Shown: in pieces, positions 42,416-52,063 of the stretch
Layout of the letters: each line of letters begins with the position of its first letter
Numbering within the stretch: position 1 is the stretch's first letter
Source of the DNA: JANNMJ01 sp031425525
GTDB lineage: Bacteria; Bacteroidota; Bacteroidia; Cytophagales; Hymenobacteraceae
Direction: 5' to 3'
Assembly (NCBI GenBank): GCA_031425525.1
Contig: JANPJM010000010.1
Coordinates: forward strand, 11,019 to 75,018
DNA: 64,000 nucleotides
Notes under the pieces: model-generated
What the model was told of the DNA's origin: nothing
The model's input: only the letters and a program-made list of their open reading frames with translations
The model's database searches: none
Translations under genes and position numbers: made by a program

Positions 42416-43441
42416 ATGATTTTACCCGTATTACTCAACGATTTTCTGGCCGCTTCCGGCCCCATCCTCGACGTGCGGGCGCCGGCCGAATTTGCGGCGG
42501 GCCATATGCCGGGCGCTGTGTCGTTTCCGTTGTTTTCTGATGAGGAGCGCGCGCGGGTGGGCACCACGTACAAGCAAATCAGCCCGGATAAAGCGGTGCT
42601 GTTGGGGCTTGATTTTTTTGGCCCGAAGATGAGCGAACTCGTGCGGCAAGCCAAAAAACTCGCCCCCCGTGGTGTCGTGCGCGTGCATTGCTGGCGCGGT
42701 GGGATGCGGTCGGGGGCCGTGGCGTGGCTACTCAATCTGGCGGGCTTGGAAACGTACCAACTCGTGGGCGGCTACAAGGAATACCGCCGGGCGGCGCAGA
42801 CGGAAATTGCCCGCCTACGGCCCTTACGCGTACTGGGCGGAATGACCGGCGCCGGCAAAACCGAGGTGCTGCACGCGCTCGCCGCCCTCGGCCAATCGGT
42901 GCTGGATTTGGAAGGTTTGGCGCGCCATAAGGGCTCGGCGTTCGGCGCCATTGGGCAGCCCGCCCAACCCACGCAAGAGCAGTTTGAGAACGATTTGGCC
43001 GCCGCGCTGGCGCGTCTGCCGGTTGAAGCGCCGGTTTGGGTCGAAGACGAAAGCCGCTCGGTGGGCGCCGTGAGCATCCCAAGCGGCTTTTACGACCAGC
43101 TTCGGGTCGCGCCGGTGCTGGTACTTGATGTGCCGCGCGCGCTGCGGGTAGCGCGGCTGGCGGTGGAATACGGCTCGCAAGATTCGCAGAAACTGGCGAT
43201 GGCCGTTTTGCGCATCGGAAAGCGTCTCGGCGGGCTGGCCACCAAACAGGCGCTTGGAGCTATCGTCGAGAACGATATGCCGCAGATGGTGGAATTGGTA
43301 CTAGACTACTACGACAAAACGTACCGTTTCGGGCTCGAAAAACGCGCCGCGCAGCTCACGGCGGTGCCTACCGACACTCTCGACCCCGCCGCGAATGCCG
43401 CGCGGGTGCTGGCCACCATCAGCGAGCTTTCAAGGCAGTAA
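42416..43441 (+). CDS. selU: tRNA 2-selenouridine synthase
   Basis: 341 residues, also called MnmH. An N-terminal rhodanese domain has the catalytic Cys92 in VHCWRGGMRS, and a P-loop domain follows (GGMTGAGKTEVLHALAALG, about 141-158). It converts 2-thiouridine at the tRNA wobble position to 2-selenouridine via a geranylated intermediate, using selenophosphate from SelD, which is encoded 0.8 kb downstream. The 3' end overlaps the convergent UDG gene by 12 bases. Confidence 0.93.
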   Translation: MILPVLLNDFLAASGPILDVRAPAEFAAGHMPGAVSFPLFSDEERARVGTTYKQISPDKAVLLGLDFFGPKMSELVRQAKKLAPRGVVRVHCWRGGMRSGAVAWLLNLAGLETYQLVGGYKEYRRAAQTEIARLRPLRVLGGMTGAGKTEVLHALAALGQSVLDLEGLARHKGSAFGAIGQPAQPTQEQFENDLAAALARLPVEAPVWVEDESRSVGAVSIPSGFYDQLRVAPVLVLDVPRALRVARLAVEYGSQDSQKLAMAVLRIGKRLGGLATKQALGAIVENDMPQMVELVLDYYDKTYRFGLEKRAAQLTAVPTDTLDPAANAARVLATISELSRQ

Positions 43442-44101
43442 CCGGCCGAGGGTTGCCACGTATTCGGCGGTGTACTCGGCGAGTTGCCGGCGCTTGTACT
43501 GCATGATGAAACGCGGGTGGTCGAGTTCGATGACTTCATCGAAGAGGTGAAGTTCTTGGTTCAGCTTCCGCAGAAATTGCGCATTGCGGCGGCCCAGGCT
43601 CACCACCACATCGCGCCGAAACCCGATAGCGGCTTGCTGGCGGAGCGACTCCAGGAGTTGCGGCCACAACGTGCGGATGAGGGCCGGCGAATCGTAATAA
43701 TTATGGTTCAGCCCGTCTTTCAGCAGCACCTGCGGATAGGCTGAACCGAGGTAGAAATGCTCATAGAACGCTGTCGGGCCACCTAAAGCGCCGATGAAAC
43801 GGTACACGAACTCACTCGACAACTCGCGGCGGCGCGGCAGGTCGGTGGCGATGCCGCACGCATCGGCGAGCGCCACGGGGTCGGTGAAGGCGATGCCGGT
43901 GGTGCCGCCGCCAAACCGGCCGGGGTTGATGCCGAGCAGCGCCACGCGCGGGCGGTCATCGGCGTAGAATTTTTGGGCAAACGCCGCCAGTAACCCCCGC
44001 GAGGGTTCAGTTACGTACGGGTTGGCGGCGGTTACGCTCGGCGGCAACTCGGCGGGCGGCGCGAAGGTGGTGAGGAAGTGGAGAAGGCGATCGGCGTACA
44101 A
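43430..44101 (-). CDS. Uracil-DNA-glycosylase-fold protein (SMUG2-like)
   Basis: 223 residues. The family motif GINPGRFGGGTTGIAFTDP marks a UDG-superfamily active site of the SMUG2 type, and the second motif DHPRFIMQYKRRQ carries the His-containing loop. It probably removes damaged bases in base-excision repair. It is encoded between selU and selD on the opposite strand and overlaps the end of selU by 12 bases, an unusual insertion into a selenium gene pair. Confidence 0.8.
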   Translation of the reverse strand: MYADRLLHFLTTFAPPAELPPSVTAANPYVTEPSRGLLAAFAQKFYADDRPRVALLGINPGRFGGGTTGIAFTDPVALADACGIATDLPRRRELSSEFVYRFIGALGGPTAFYEHFYLGSAYPQVLLKDGLNHNYYDSPALIRTLWPQLLESLRQQAAIGFRRDVVVSLGRRNAQFLRKLNQELHLFDEVIELDHPRFIMQYKRRQLAEYTAEYVATLGRLLP

Positions 44102-44276
44102 TGGATGGAGATGGTGAAGGGATTTGGGGAGATTGAAAGATTTCAGAAAAAATTATAGCGCATTGAATAAGGAGCTTAAGACTAGAAACGGCAAACGACC
44201 CAACGAGAAACCCGAAACGAGAAACGAGAAACCTCCTACCTTCACCAGCGCAAGTCTGCGCTTATTTCGACAAAGA

Positions 44277-45401
44277 ATGGAATCCCCGGAATCCCAAGAA
44301 TCACCGATTCGCCTGACCCAATATTCGCACGGTGCGGGTTGCGGCTGCAAGATTGCGCCGGCCGTACTCGATAAGATGCTGCATTCGGGCTTGGCGCCGG
44401 TGGGCGCGCCCGATTCGCGGCTGCTCGTGGGTAATGCCACCCGCGACGATGCCGCCGTGTGGCGCCTGCCGGGCGCCGCCAGCGGCACCGACGGCCAATG
44501 CCTCATCAGCACGACCGATTTCTTCATGCCCATCGTCGATGATGCGTTTGATTTTGGTCGGATTGCCGCCGCTAATGCCATTTCGGATGTGTATGCGATG
44601 GGCGGCCAGCCAATTCTGGCTATCGCCATTTTGGGGTGGCCCGTCGATAAGCTCCCCCCCGAAGTGGCGGGGCGCGTACTTGACGGCGCCCGCGCCGTGT
44701 GCGCCGAGGCAGGCATTACCCTCGCGGGTGGGCACTCCATCGATTCGCCGGAGCCAATTTTCGGTTTGGCCGTCAATGGATTGGTGCGTGAATCTCATCT
44801 GAAGCGCAACGATACCGCCACGCCCGGCTGCCGCCTCTACCTCACCAAACCGCTCGGCGTGGGCATCTTGAGTACGGCGCAGAAAAAAGACGTTTTGCTC
44901 GCTGAACACGCCGAACTTGCGCCGCGCCAGATGCGCCAGCTCAACCGGGTGGGCGCCGCGCTGGGCGCCGTGCCCGGTGTACGCGCCATGACCGACGTGA
45001 CCGGCTTTGGCCTTCTCGGGCATTTGGGCGAAATATGCGCCGGGTCGGGCGTAGTGGCCGAAATCGAGCTCGACCGCGTGCCGCTCCTGCCCGAAGCCGT
45101 GACGTATCTGCGCCAAGGCGCCGTGCCGGGCGGCACGCGCCGCAACTGGCAATCGTATGGCCGTACGGTACGCGGCTACACGCTCACGCCCGCGCACGGA
45201 GGGCGGTTTACGCCTGAAGAAGCCCGCGATTTGTTGAGCGACCCGCAAACTTCCGGCGGGCTGCTGGTATGCGTCGCGCCCGACGCCGAGGCCACCGTGG
45301 CGCGCGTTTTTGCTGAGTTTGGGTTGCAGCCGCAGCCCTTTGGCACCCTGCGCGAGCGCCGCGAAGCCGACGACGCCGAGGTGCTCATTTACGTGCGGTA
45401 A
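44277..45401 (+). CDS. selD: Selenide, water dikinase (selenophosphate synthase)
   Basis: 374 residues, closely similar along its length to E. coli SelD (IRLTQYSHGAGCGCKIAP with Cys22 at the E. coli Cys17 position; STTDFFMPIVDDAFDFGRIA; LAGGHSIDSPEPIFGLAV; DPQTSGGLLV). Makes selenophosphate from selenide and ATP. The active-site residue is Cys, not selenocysteine. The ATG at 44277 is chosen; upstream in-frame codons run through a gaaacgag simple repeat (44180-44236). No selA, selB or selC is visible here, so the product is probably for SelU. Confidence 0.95.
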   Translation: MESPESQESPIRLTQYSHGAGCGCKIAPAVLDKMLHSGLAPVGAPDSRLLVGNATRDDAAVWRLPGAASGTDGQCLISTTDFFMPIVDDAFDFGRIAAANAISDVYAMGGQPILAIAILGWPVDKLPPEVAGRVLDGARAVCAEAGITLAGGHSIDSPEPIFGLAVNGLVRESHLKRNDTATPGCRLYLTKPLGVGILSTAQKKDVLLAEHAELAPRQMRQLNRVGAALGAVPGVRAMTDVTGFGLLGHLGEICAGSGVVAEIELDRVPLLPEAVTYLRQGAVPGGTRRNWQSYGRTVRGYTLTPAHGGRFTPEEARDLLSDPQTSGGLLVCVAPDAEATVARVFAEFGLQPQPFGTLRERREADDAEVLIYVR

Positions 45402-45407
45402 GCGCCG

Positions 45408-46007
45408 GTGCGCAGTTTTTTTCGGTTAGCGCTAGGCTTGCTGGCGCTGTTGGTGGGCGCGCGGCTGTGGGCGGTGGTTGCCGGCGGTCGGCGGCGGGGG
45501 CTATACTATTTGAGCGGTGCGCGGCAGGTACGGCTGCTGTTTTGGCCGCTGGCGGGGCTGGTGGCGAGCTTGCCCTTCGCGTTGGGCGTGGCGCGGCGCG
45601 TGCCCGACCTGCCCGCCCCCGCGCTGGCGGGCGCGGGCGTGCTGGCGGTGGCACTCTTGAGCCTGAGCGTACCCGCGCTGGTACTGCACGCCCGCTACCG
45701 ACGCCACGATGCGGCGACGGTCGTGCTGTTCGACCCGCGTAACGATGAGTTGGAAATCCGCCGCCCCGACCGTCCGTTCGTCCGAGTGCGTCCCGCCGAG
45801 GTGCGGGCCGCCGGGTACACGCAACCACGTACGAGTCAGGCATTTTGGGCCGCCTATGAAACCCTGAAGCTTGATTTTGCGCCCGCTACCGGCCAAGCGC
45901 CCTTGCTGCTCACGAGCGCCGTGCTGGACTTGTCACCCGTGGTAGCGTGGCTACGGGCGGGCGGGGTGGCGGTCGCGGAACGGCGGCGCTGGCTGGCGTG
46001 GAAGTAG
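45408..46007 (+). CDS. Small membrane protein of unknown function, 199 aa
   Basis: Begins with GTG 6 bases after selD. Three hydrophobic segments (about 5-24, 44-63 and 72-94; FFRLALGLLALLVGARLWAV is the first) followed by a soluble C-terminal half with mixed strands (AATVVLFDPRNDELEIRRPD). Resembles unannotated two-domain membrane proteins with a PH-like tail, but I recognise no family. Probably co-transcribed with selD. Confidence 0.6.
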   Translation: MRSFFRLALGLLALLVGARLWAVVAGGRRRGLYYLSGARQVRLLFWPLAGLVASLPFALGVARRVPDLPAPALAGAGVLAVALLSLSVPALVLHARYRRHDAATVVLFDPRNDELEIRRPDRPFVRVRPAEVRAAGYTQPRTSQAFWAAYETLKLDFAPATGQAPLLLTSAVLDLSPVVAWLRAGGVAVAERRRWLAWK

Positions 46008-46116
46008 TTTTCATTTACAAGTGCTTTGTATCTCATTCATCCTTTGTATTCGATGATTGAGACCCAAGCGGAGCACCCGACTTGACTTTACCACCGAACC
46101 CACTGTTACTTAGCAG

Positions 46117-46124
46117 TACATTTG
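46117..46124 (+). promoter_or_regulatory. Bacteroidota -7 box (TACATTTG)
   Basis: TAnnTTTG match 52 bases before the LytTR regulator start; predicted leader about 45 bases. Confidence 0.55.
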
Positions 46125-46175
46125 GCTTCTGCTGAACCTACTCTTTCCCTCCATTCACTTCCTCATTGTTTCGCT

Positions 46176-46931
46176 ATGCCAACCTCTACGCTTCGAATTT
46201 TAGCCGTTGAAGACAACCCGCTGTTAGCGCGCGCATTGCGCCCTATCGTGCAGGAGTTGGGGTATGAATTGTTGCCGGTGGCGGCGGATGCCGATGAAGC
46301 CGTGCGGTTTTTCAAGGAACACAAGCCCGATTTGGTGCTGCTCGATGTGCGCTTGCGCGGTGCCCAGGATGGGATCGAAGTCGGCCATCTGCTGAATGCG
46401 GAACGGCCGGTGCCGCTCATATTCGTGACGTCCTTTCAAGACCGCGAGACGTTTGATCGCGCTAAAGCCGTTGGGGCGTTTGCGTTTCTGACGAAACCTT
46501 ACGACGCGCTGGTGCTGGAGCGCGCCATCGAGCTGGCGGTGCAGCATTTTGCCCGCGAAAGTCAGCCCAAACCCACCGTGCCCGCTCCGCCCGAAGTGGT
46601 GCCCAACGACGACAGCCTGTTCGTGCGCGACGGCGGGAAGCTCACCCGCGTACTCTACCCGGAAATCAACTGGATCGAGGCCGACGATTCTTATTGCCAC
46701 CTGCACACGGTGCGCAAGAAATACACCCTTCGGATGAGCCTACGCGATCTGGAAGACCAGCTTCCGCACAACCGTTTCTTGCGCGTGCATCGGGGCTATT
46801 TGGTGCAAATGGCGTGCATCGAACAGGTAGACCCGCAAGCCAACGAGCTACAATTGCAAGGCGGCAACGTGGTGCCCATCGGCCGCGCCTACCGCAACGA
46901 CCTGCTCGCGCGGCTGCATTTGGTGGGGTGA
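46176..46931 (+). CDS. LytTR-family response regulator
   Basis: 251 residues. Receiver domain with acidic pair ILAVEDNPLLARAL, phosphoacceptor Asp in DLVLLDVRLRGA, Thr/Ser in IFVTSFQDRE and Lys in FLTKPYDALV. After a Pro-rich linker (about 125-140) comes a LytTR DNA-binding domain (INWIEADDSYCHLHTV, RFLRVHRGYLVQM). No histidine kinase lies next to it; in Bacteroidota LytTR regulators often pair with distant LytS-type kinases. Transcribed from its own promoter box at 46117. Confidence 0.88.
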   Translation: MPTSTLRILAVEDNPLLARALRPIVQELGYELLPVAADADEAVRFFKEHKPDLVLLDVRLRGAQDGIEVGHLLNAERPVPLIFVTSFQDRETFDRAKAVGAFAFLTKPYDALVLERAIELAVQHFARESQPKPTVPAPPEVVPNDDSLFVRDGGKLTRVLYPEINWIEADDSYCHLHTVRKKYTLRMSLRDLEDQLPHNRFLRVHRGYLVQMACIEQVDPQANELQLQGGNVVPIGRAYRNDLLARLHLVG

Positions 46932-46997
46932 TGATTAATTACGAATTACAAAATTACGAATTATGGCGGCGGCCTAATTTAATTCGTAATTCGTAAC
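46932..46997. repeat. attacgaatt simple repeat
   Basis: TTAATTACGAATTACAAAA and ATTACGAATTATG, then CCTAATTTAATTCGTAATTCG in inverse orientation: an AT-rich imperfect palindrome in an otherwise GC-rich genome. It fills the gap between the convergent LytTR regulator and rnc genes and could serve as a terminator. Confidence 0.7.
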
Positions 46998-47789
46998 TCA
47001 CGCCACCCCCAGCGCGGTGAGGCTTTTTTCGGCGGCGGCTTGCTCGGAGGCTTTGCGCGAGAGGCCCGCGCCGCTGGCGACTAACTTATCGTCGTAGTAC
47101 ACATCGGTGCGGAACTCAGTGGTGCCGCCCTGGCGCTGCTGACTGGCTAGCTCGAAGCGAATGGAACGGCCCTGCGCCTGCCCCCACTCGATGAGCTTGC
47201 TTTTGAAGTTGGCGGTGGTGGTGGCCAGCGAGTTGATATCGACGAACGGCTTGATGAGCTTATCGAGGATGAAAGCGCGCGTGGGTCGGTAGCCGCGATC
47301 AAGGTACACGGCGCCGACCAGCGCCTCCAGCGCATTACCGTTGAGCGAGCGATGACGCCCGGTTTGCGAACGATCGGCTTTGATGAGCTTGTCGAGCCCG
47401 ACGCGCACGGCAAGCGTGTTTAAGCTCTCGCGATTGACGATGCGCGCGCGCAATTCCGTGAGAAAACCTTCGGCTTCGTAGGGAAACTTTCGGAACAGAT
47501 ATTCCGCCACGACGGAGCCCAGCACCGCATCGCCCAAAAATTCGAGGCGCTCGTTGGTATCGCTCAGGCGGGTGCGCTCGGGCGTGCCTTTGGGAGCGGG
47601 GCTGCTTGTGCCGTTTGGGCTCGCACTCGCGCCGGCGACGGTACCGTTGTCGGTCGCGCCACGCACGTACGATGTGTGCGTGAGCGCCAAGTGATACAGC
47701 GCCAACTGACGCGGCACCGTACCCGTGATGCTGCCGATGGCCGCCGCAAAACGGCGTTCGGTGAGCGAGCGAAAAATTGACCGAACCAT
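46998..47789 (-). CDS. rnc: Ribonuclease III
   Basis: About 263 residues. Cleaves double-stranded RNA in rRNA maturation and mRNA turnover. The signature NERLEFLGDAVLGSVVAEYL contains the catalytic Glu and Asp; RHRSLNGNALEALVGAVYLD is the second half of the active site, and a double-stranded-RNA-binding domain follows (ELASQQRQGG..., ASEQAAAEKSLTAL). A Ser/Gly/Thr-rich insertion (about 55-75) precedes the signature. Met codons at 47789 or 47804 can start the protein. Third gene of the acpP-fabF-rnc order. Confidence 0.93.
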   Translation of the reverse strand: MVRSIFRSLTERRFAAAIGSITGTVPRQLALYHLALTHTSYVRGATDNGTVAGASASPNGTSSPAPKGTPERTRLSDTNERLEFLGDAVLGSVVAEYLFRKFPYEAEGFLTELRARIVNRESLNTLAVRVGLDKLIKADRSQTGRHRSLNGNALEALVGAVYLDRGYRPTRAFILDKLIKPFVDINSLATTTANFKSKLIEWGQAQGRSIRFELASQQRQGGTTEFRTDVYYDDKLVASGAGLSRKASEQAAAEKSLTALGVA

Positions 47790-47855
47790 TCCGCCTACCG
47801 GCATACGAAACCCACTAACGCGCGGCGCGTGGCCGCAGTACACTCGCTCAACTGC

Positions 47856-49106
<1,251 letters not shown>

Positions 49107-49190
49107 AAAATCAGCGTGCAGGGCAGCTAAGTGAAGGTGGAATGGTTGAAAACCGGGGCGAAAATAGGCAGTGGCGCCCGGCTTACCGGC

Positions 49191-49232
49191 GCCCCCTCTT
49201 GCCCGGCTTTGAAAAGCCGGGCAAGAGGGGGC
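49191..49232. terminator. Perfect 20-bp hairpin between acpP and fabF
   Basis: GCCCCCTCTTGCCCGGCTTT (49191-49210) pairs perfectly with 49213-49232 around a 2-base loop. On the acpP-fabF transcript (minus strand) it is preceded, not followed, by T-rich sequence, so it may be an RNA-stability element or REP-like repeat rather than a classical terminator. Confidence 0.6.
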
Positions 49233-49268
49233 CGAAAAAACTGTCGGAAGTTACCGCATCGCACGCAA

Positions 49269-49314
49269 ACGGGCCGGTCGGGGAGCCCTGAAATAGGCTT
49301 CCCGACCGGCCCGT
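49269..49314 (-). terminator. 19-bp hairpin close to the acpP stop codon
   Basis: ACGGGCCGGTCGGGGAGCC (49269-49287) pairs with 49296-49314 with one G:U pair and an 8-base loop; on the minus strand a short TTT follows. It begins 24 bases after the acpP stop and is a likely terminator or attenuator that keeps acpP expression higher than fabF. Confidence 0.65.
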
Positions 49315-49337
49315 ACGGCATTGCGCGGTGGCGCTGC

Positions 49338-49574
49338 CTACTTGGCGTGCTCTTCGAGGTAGCTGATCGCCTGGCCGACGGTCTGGATATTCTCGGCCTG
49401 ATCGTCGGGGATCGAGACGTTGAATTCCTTTTCGAACTCCATAATCAGCTCCACGGTGTCGAGCGAGTCGGCGCCGAGGTCGTTGGTGAAGCTGGCTTCG
49501 TGGGTGACTTCGGCTTCATCGACGCCGAGCTTTTCGATGATGATGCTCTTGACTTTGTCTGCGATCTCTGACAT
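49338..49574 (-). CDS. acpP: Acyl carrier protein
   Basis: 78 residues. Small acidic four-helix carrier of fatty acid intermediates; Ser in LGADSLDTVELIMEFE receives the phosphopantetheine. Begins MSEIADKVKSIIIEKLGVDE and ends AISYLEEHAK. A near-match to the -7 box (TTCCTTTG) lies about 45 bases upstream. The first gene of the acpP-fabF-rnc group. Confidence 0.97.
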   Translation of the reverse strand: MSEIADKVKSIIIEKLGVDEAEVTHEASFTNDLGADSLDTVELIMEFEKEFNVSIPDDQAENIQTVGQAISYLEEHAK

Positions 49575-49721
49575 ATCCTTTGGAGGGCTTGAGGTCTTGT
49601 GGGGTTGGGCGAATGCCGCGCAAAGGAAACACCTCCGCCCCAACTTTACCAAACCGGCCGATACTACCGACCTGCTAGTGCGCGACAGTTGGCCGGGGTG
49701 GCGTAGGTTTGCCGACAAGAT

Positions 49722-49825
49722 GATTTTCGATGGAGTGATGAAGTGGTGGAGGATTGAGTGAGTGCGCGGCCTTCACCATCCTCCACCACTCCATCACTCC
49801 ATCTGCTATCACTCAATCGAAAATT
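49722..49825. repeat. tggagtgatg simple-repeat palindrome
   Basis: GATTTTCGATGGAGTGATG and AGTGGTGGAGGATTGAGTGA on the left, and CATCCTCCACCACTCCATC plus ATCACTCAATCGAAAATTC on the right, form a large imperfect palindrome around 49765-49780 in the pyk leader. A related piece (GATTTTCGATGGAGCGATTG) occurs at about 41391-41410. Confidence 0.7.
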
Positions 49826-49833
49826 CGCATTCC

Positions 49834-51270
49834 ATGCTCCAGACCTCCCGCCAGACCCGCACCAAAATCGTCGCCACGGTTGGCCCGGCGTCGAATACCT
49901 ACGAAAAACTGCGCGCCCTCATCGAAGAAGGGGTAGATGTTTTTCGGCTGAATTTTTCGCACGGCTCCTACGCCGATCACCTCGCCGTCATCAATCTGGT
50001 GCGGCGGCTCAATAAAGATTTGCGCACCAACGTGTGTCTGTTACAGGATTTGCAAGGGCCGAAAATTCGGTTGGGCGAAGTGGAAGGCGGGCAGGTAATC
50101 ATTACCGCCGGCGATAAAATCAAGCTGATTTGCGGCGAAAAAGAAATTTCGACCGCCACCCGCCTCAGCACGATTTACTTGGGGTTGGCGCAGGACGTGA
50201 AGCCCGGCGACGCGATTCTACTCGACGACGGCAAGCTGGAATTACGCGTCCTCGCGACCGACGGCAAGCAGGAAGTCGATGTCGAGGTGATTTACGGCGG
50301 CGTGGTGAAGCCGCGCAAAGGCATCAACCTGCCCGATTCGAACGTGTCGGCGCCGTCGTTGACGGATAAGGATGAGGAAGACTTGAAATTTGGGCTTGAA
50401 CACGGCGTCGAGTGGGTGGCGCTCTCTTTCGTGCGGACGGCCGACGACATTCGGTACATCAAAAAACTGATTGCCGACGCCGGTTCGACGGCGCGCGTGA
50501 TCGCGAAGGTGGAAAAGCCCGAGGCGATGAAGAATATGCTCGAAATCGTGGCCGAATCGGACGCCGTGATGGTCGCGCGCGGCGATTTGGGCGTGGAAGT
50601 GGGGATGGAGCAGGTGCCGATGATGCAAAAGCGCCTCGTGGCGGCCTGCAACGCGGTGGGCAAGCCGGTCATCGTGGCCACCCAGATGATGGAATCGATG
50701 ATTACGGCGCCGCGCCCCACCCGCGCCGAAACCAACGACGTAGCCAACGCCGTCCTCGACGGCGCCGACGCGCTGATGCTCTCCGCCGAAACCGCCGCCG
50801 GCGACTACCCGATTGAGACGATCCGGTCGATGCACCGCACGATTGCGATGGTGGAGGCAGAAGCCGATCTGTATTACAAAGCCGTGCCCTTCGACCGCAC
50901 CGACCCGCTCTTTCTGTCGGCGACGTTGGTGGCGAGTGCCAGCAGCCTAGCGCGCGACACCGACGCGGCGGCCATCATCGGGATGACGCGCTCCGGCTAT
51001 ACGGCCTTCCAATTGGCGCGCAACCGGCCGAAAGCGCGCATTTTCATCTTCACGGATAGCCACGAACTGCTCAACACCCTCAACCTGGTGTGGGGCGTGC
51101 AGGGCTTTTATTACGACCGCTTCAACTCGTCGGATTCGATCATCGCCGACATCAAATATATTTTGATGACGACCGGCAACCTCAAAACCGGCGATGTTTT
51201 CGTGAATACCGGCTCAGTGCCGGTGATGGAGAAGGGGCCGACGAATTTTCTGAAGGTGAGCGTGGCGTAG
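49834..51270 (+). CDS. pyk: Pyruvate kinase
   Basis: 478 residues. Converts phosphoenolpyruvate and ADP to pyruvate and ATP. Signatures: TRTKIVATVGPASNTYEKLR, VFRLNFSHGSYADHL, DLQGPKIRLGE, VIAKVEKPEAMKNM, VARGDLGVEVGMEQVPMMQK and the ADP/potassium region RPTRAETNDVANAVLDGADA. The ATG at 49834 is the family start. Its leader consists of the tggagtgatg palindrome. Confidence 0.96.
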   Translation: MLQTSRQTRTKIVATVGPASNTYEKLRALIEEGVDVFRLNFSHGSYADHLAVINLVRRLNKDLRTNVCLLQDLQGPKIRLGEVEGGQVIITAGDKIKLICGEKEISTATRLSTIYLGLAQDVKPGDAILLDDGKLELRVLATDGKQEVDVEVIYGGVVKPRKGINLPDSNVSAPSLTDKDEEDLKFGLEHGVEWVALSFVRTADDIRYIKKLIADAGSTARVIAKVEKPEAMKNMLEIVAESDAVMVARGDLGVEVGMEQVPMMQKRLVAACNAVGKPVIVATQMMESMITAPRPTRAETNDVANAVLDGADALMLSAETAAGDYPIETIRSMHRTIAMVEAEADLYYKAVPFDRTDPLFLSATLVASASSLARDTDAAAIIGMTRSGYTAFQLARNRPKARIFIFTDSHELLNTLNLVWGVQGFYYDRFNSSDSIIADIKYILMTTGNLKTGDVFVNTGSVPVMEKGPTNFLKVSVA

Positions 51271-51313
51271 GGGGAGTGGCGTTGCAGCGCGCACCTTAGC
51301 TGCTGAATCACTG

Positions 51314-51321
51314 TATTTTTG
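51314..51321 (+). promoter_or_regulatory. Bacteroidota -7 box (TATTTTTG), 4 bases before a start codon
   Basis: TAnnTTTG followed by TGGT and the ATG of the Uma2 gene, so the transcript should be leaderless or nearly so. Confidence 0.6.
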
Positions 51322-51325
51322 TGGT

Positions 51326-51928
51326 ATGTCTACGCCGCCCATCACCGACATTCGCCAACTCGACCCCCACGCTACCTACTCGTACGCCGACTACCTGACG
51401 TGGCAGTTTACGGAATGGGTCGAACTCATCAAAGGCAAGTTTCAGCGCCCGATGGCGGGGGCCAGCCGAATGCACCAACGGGTGTCCGGTAATCTGTTCG
51501 GCGAAATCCGCCAGCACCTCAAAGGCCAGCCCTGCCAAGTGTATGCTGCGCCTTTCGATGTGCGTTTGACCACGGGCGGCGCTAACGGCGACGACCAGAT
51601 ACGGACCGTGGTGCAGCCCGACCTGTTCGTGGTCTGCGACCGCACGAAGCTCGACGAGCGCGGTTGCGTGGGCGCGCCCGACTGGATCATCGAGATCGTC
51701 TCGCCCGGTAACACCTCCCGCGACACCCGCACCAAGTTCGACCTGTACCAGGAAAGCGGCGTCACCGAGTACTGGCTCGTGTATCCGGGCCTCAAAACCG
51801 TAGCCGCTTACGTGTTGCAAGGCGAGCGCTACGAGCTGACGGCCGAGTATGCCGCCCCCGGCCTCGTGCCGAGCCACACGCTGCCCGGCCTGACGTTGGA
51901 ATGGGCCGACATCTTCGCCGACGACTAG
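51326..51928 (+). CDS. Uma2-family (DUF820) PD-(D/E)XK-fold protein
   Basis: 200 residues. Uma2 proteins have a restriction-endonuclease-like fold and are common in Cyanobacteria and Bacteroidota, function unknown. Family features: LTWQFTEWVELIKGKFQRP near the start, HQRVSGNLFGEIRQHL, VQPDLFVVCDRTKLDERG with the Asp, and PDWIIEIVSPGNTSRDTRTK with the Glu-x-x-Ser/Lys region. No toxin-antitoxin partner is adjacent. A strong terminator follows. Confidence 0.85.
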   Translation: MSTPPITDIRQLDPHATYSYADYLTWQFTEWVELIKGKFQRPMAGASRMHQRVSGNLFGEIRQHLKGQPCQVYAAPFDVRLTTGGANGDDQIRTVVQPDLFVVCDRTKLDERGCVGAPDWIIEIVSPGNTSRDTRTKFDLYQESGVTEYWLVYPGLKTVAAYVLQGERYELTAEYAAPGLVPSHTLPGLTLEWADIFADD

Positions 51929-51973
51929 CCCGCGCGGCGCCGCGCGCCTGATTTGCCCCTCTTGTTTTCGATA

Positions 51974-52007
51974 AAAAAGGCCGACTGCGTACGCAGTCGG
52001 CCTTTTT
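51974..52007. terminator. Bidirectional intrinsic terminator
   Basis: Perfect palindrome with arms 51974-51990 and 51991-52007 (AAAAAGGCCGACTGCGT/ACGCAGTCGGCCTTTTT) and T-runs on both strands. It serves the convergent Uma2 and T9SS-protein genes. Confidence 0.85.
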
Positions 52008-52063
52008 GTTTGTTCTGCGGCAGCGCACTCGGCGCGGCAAGCGGGCCGGAAGCCCGCACTCCG

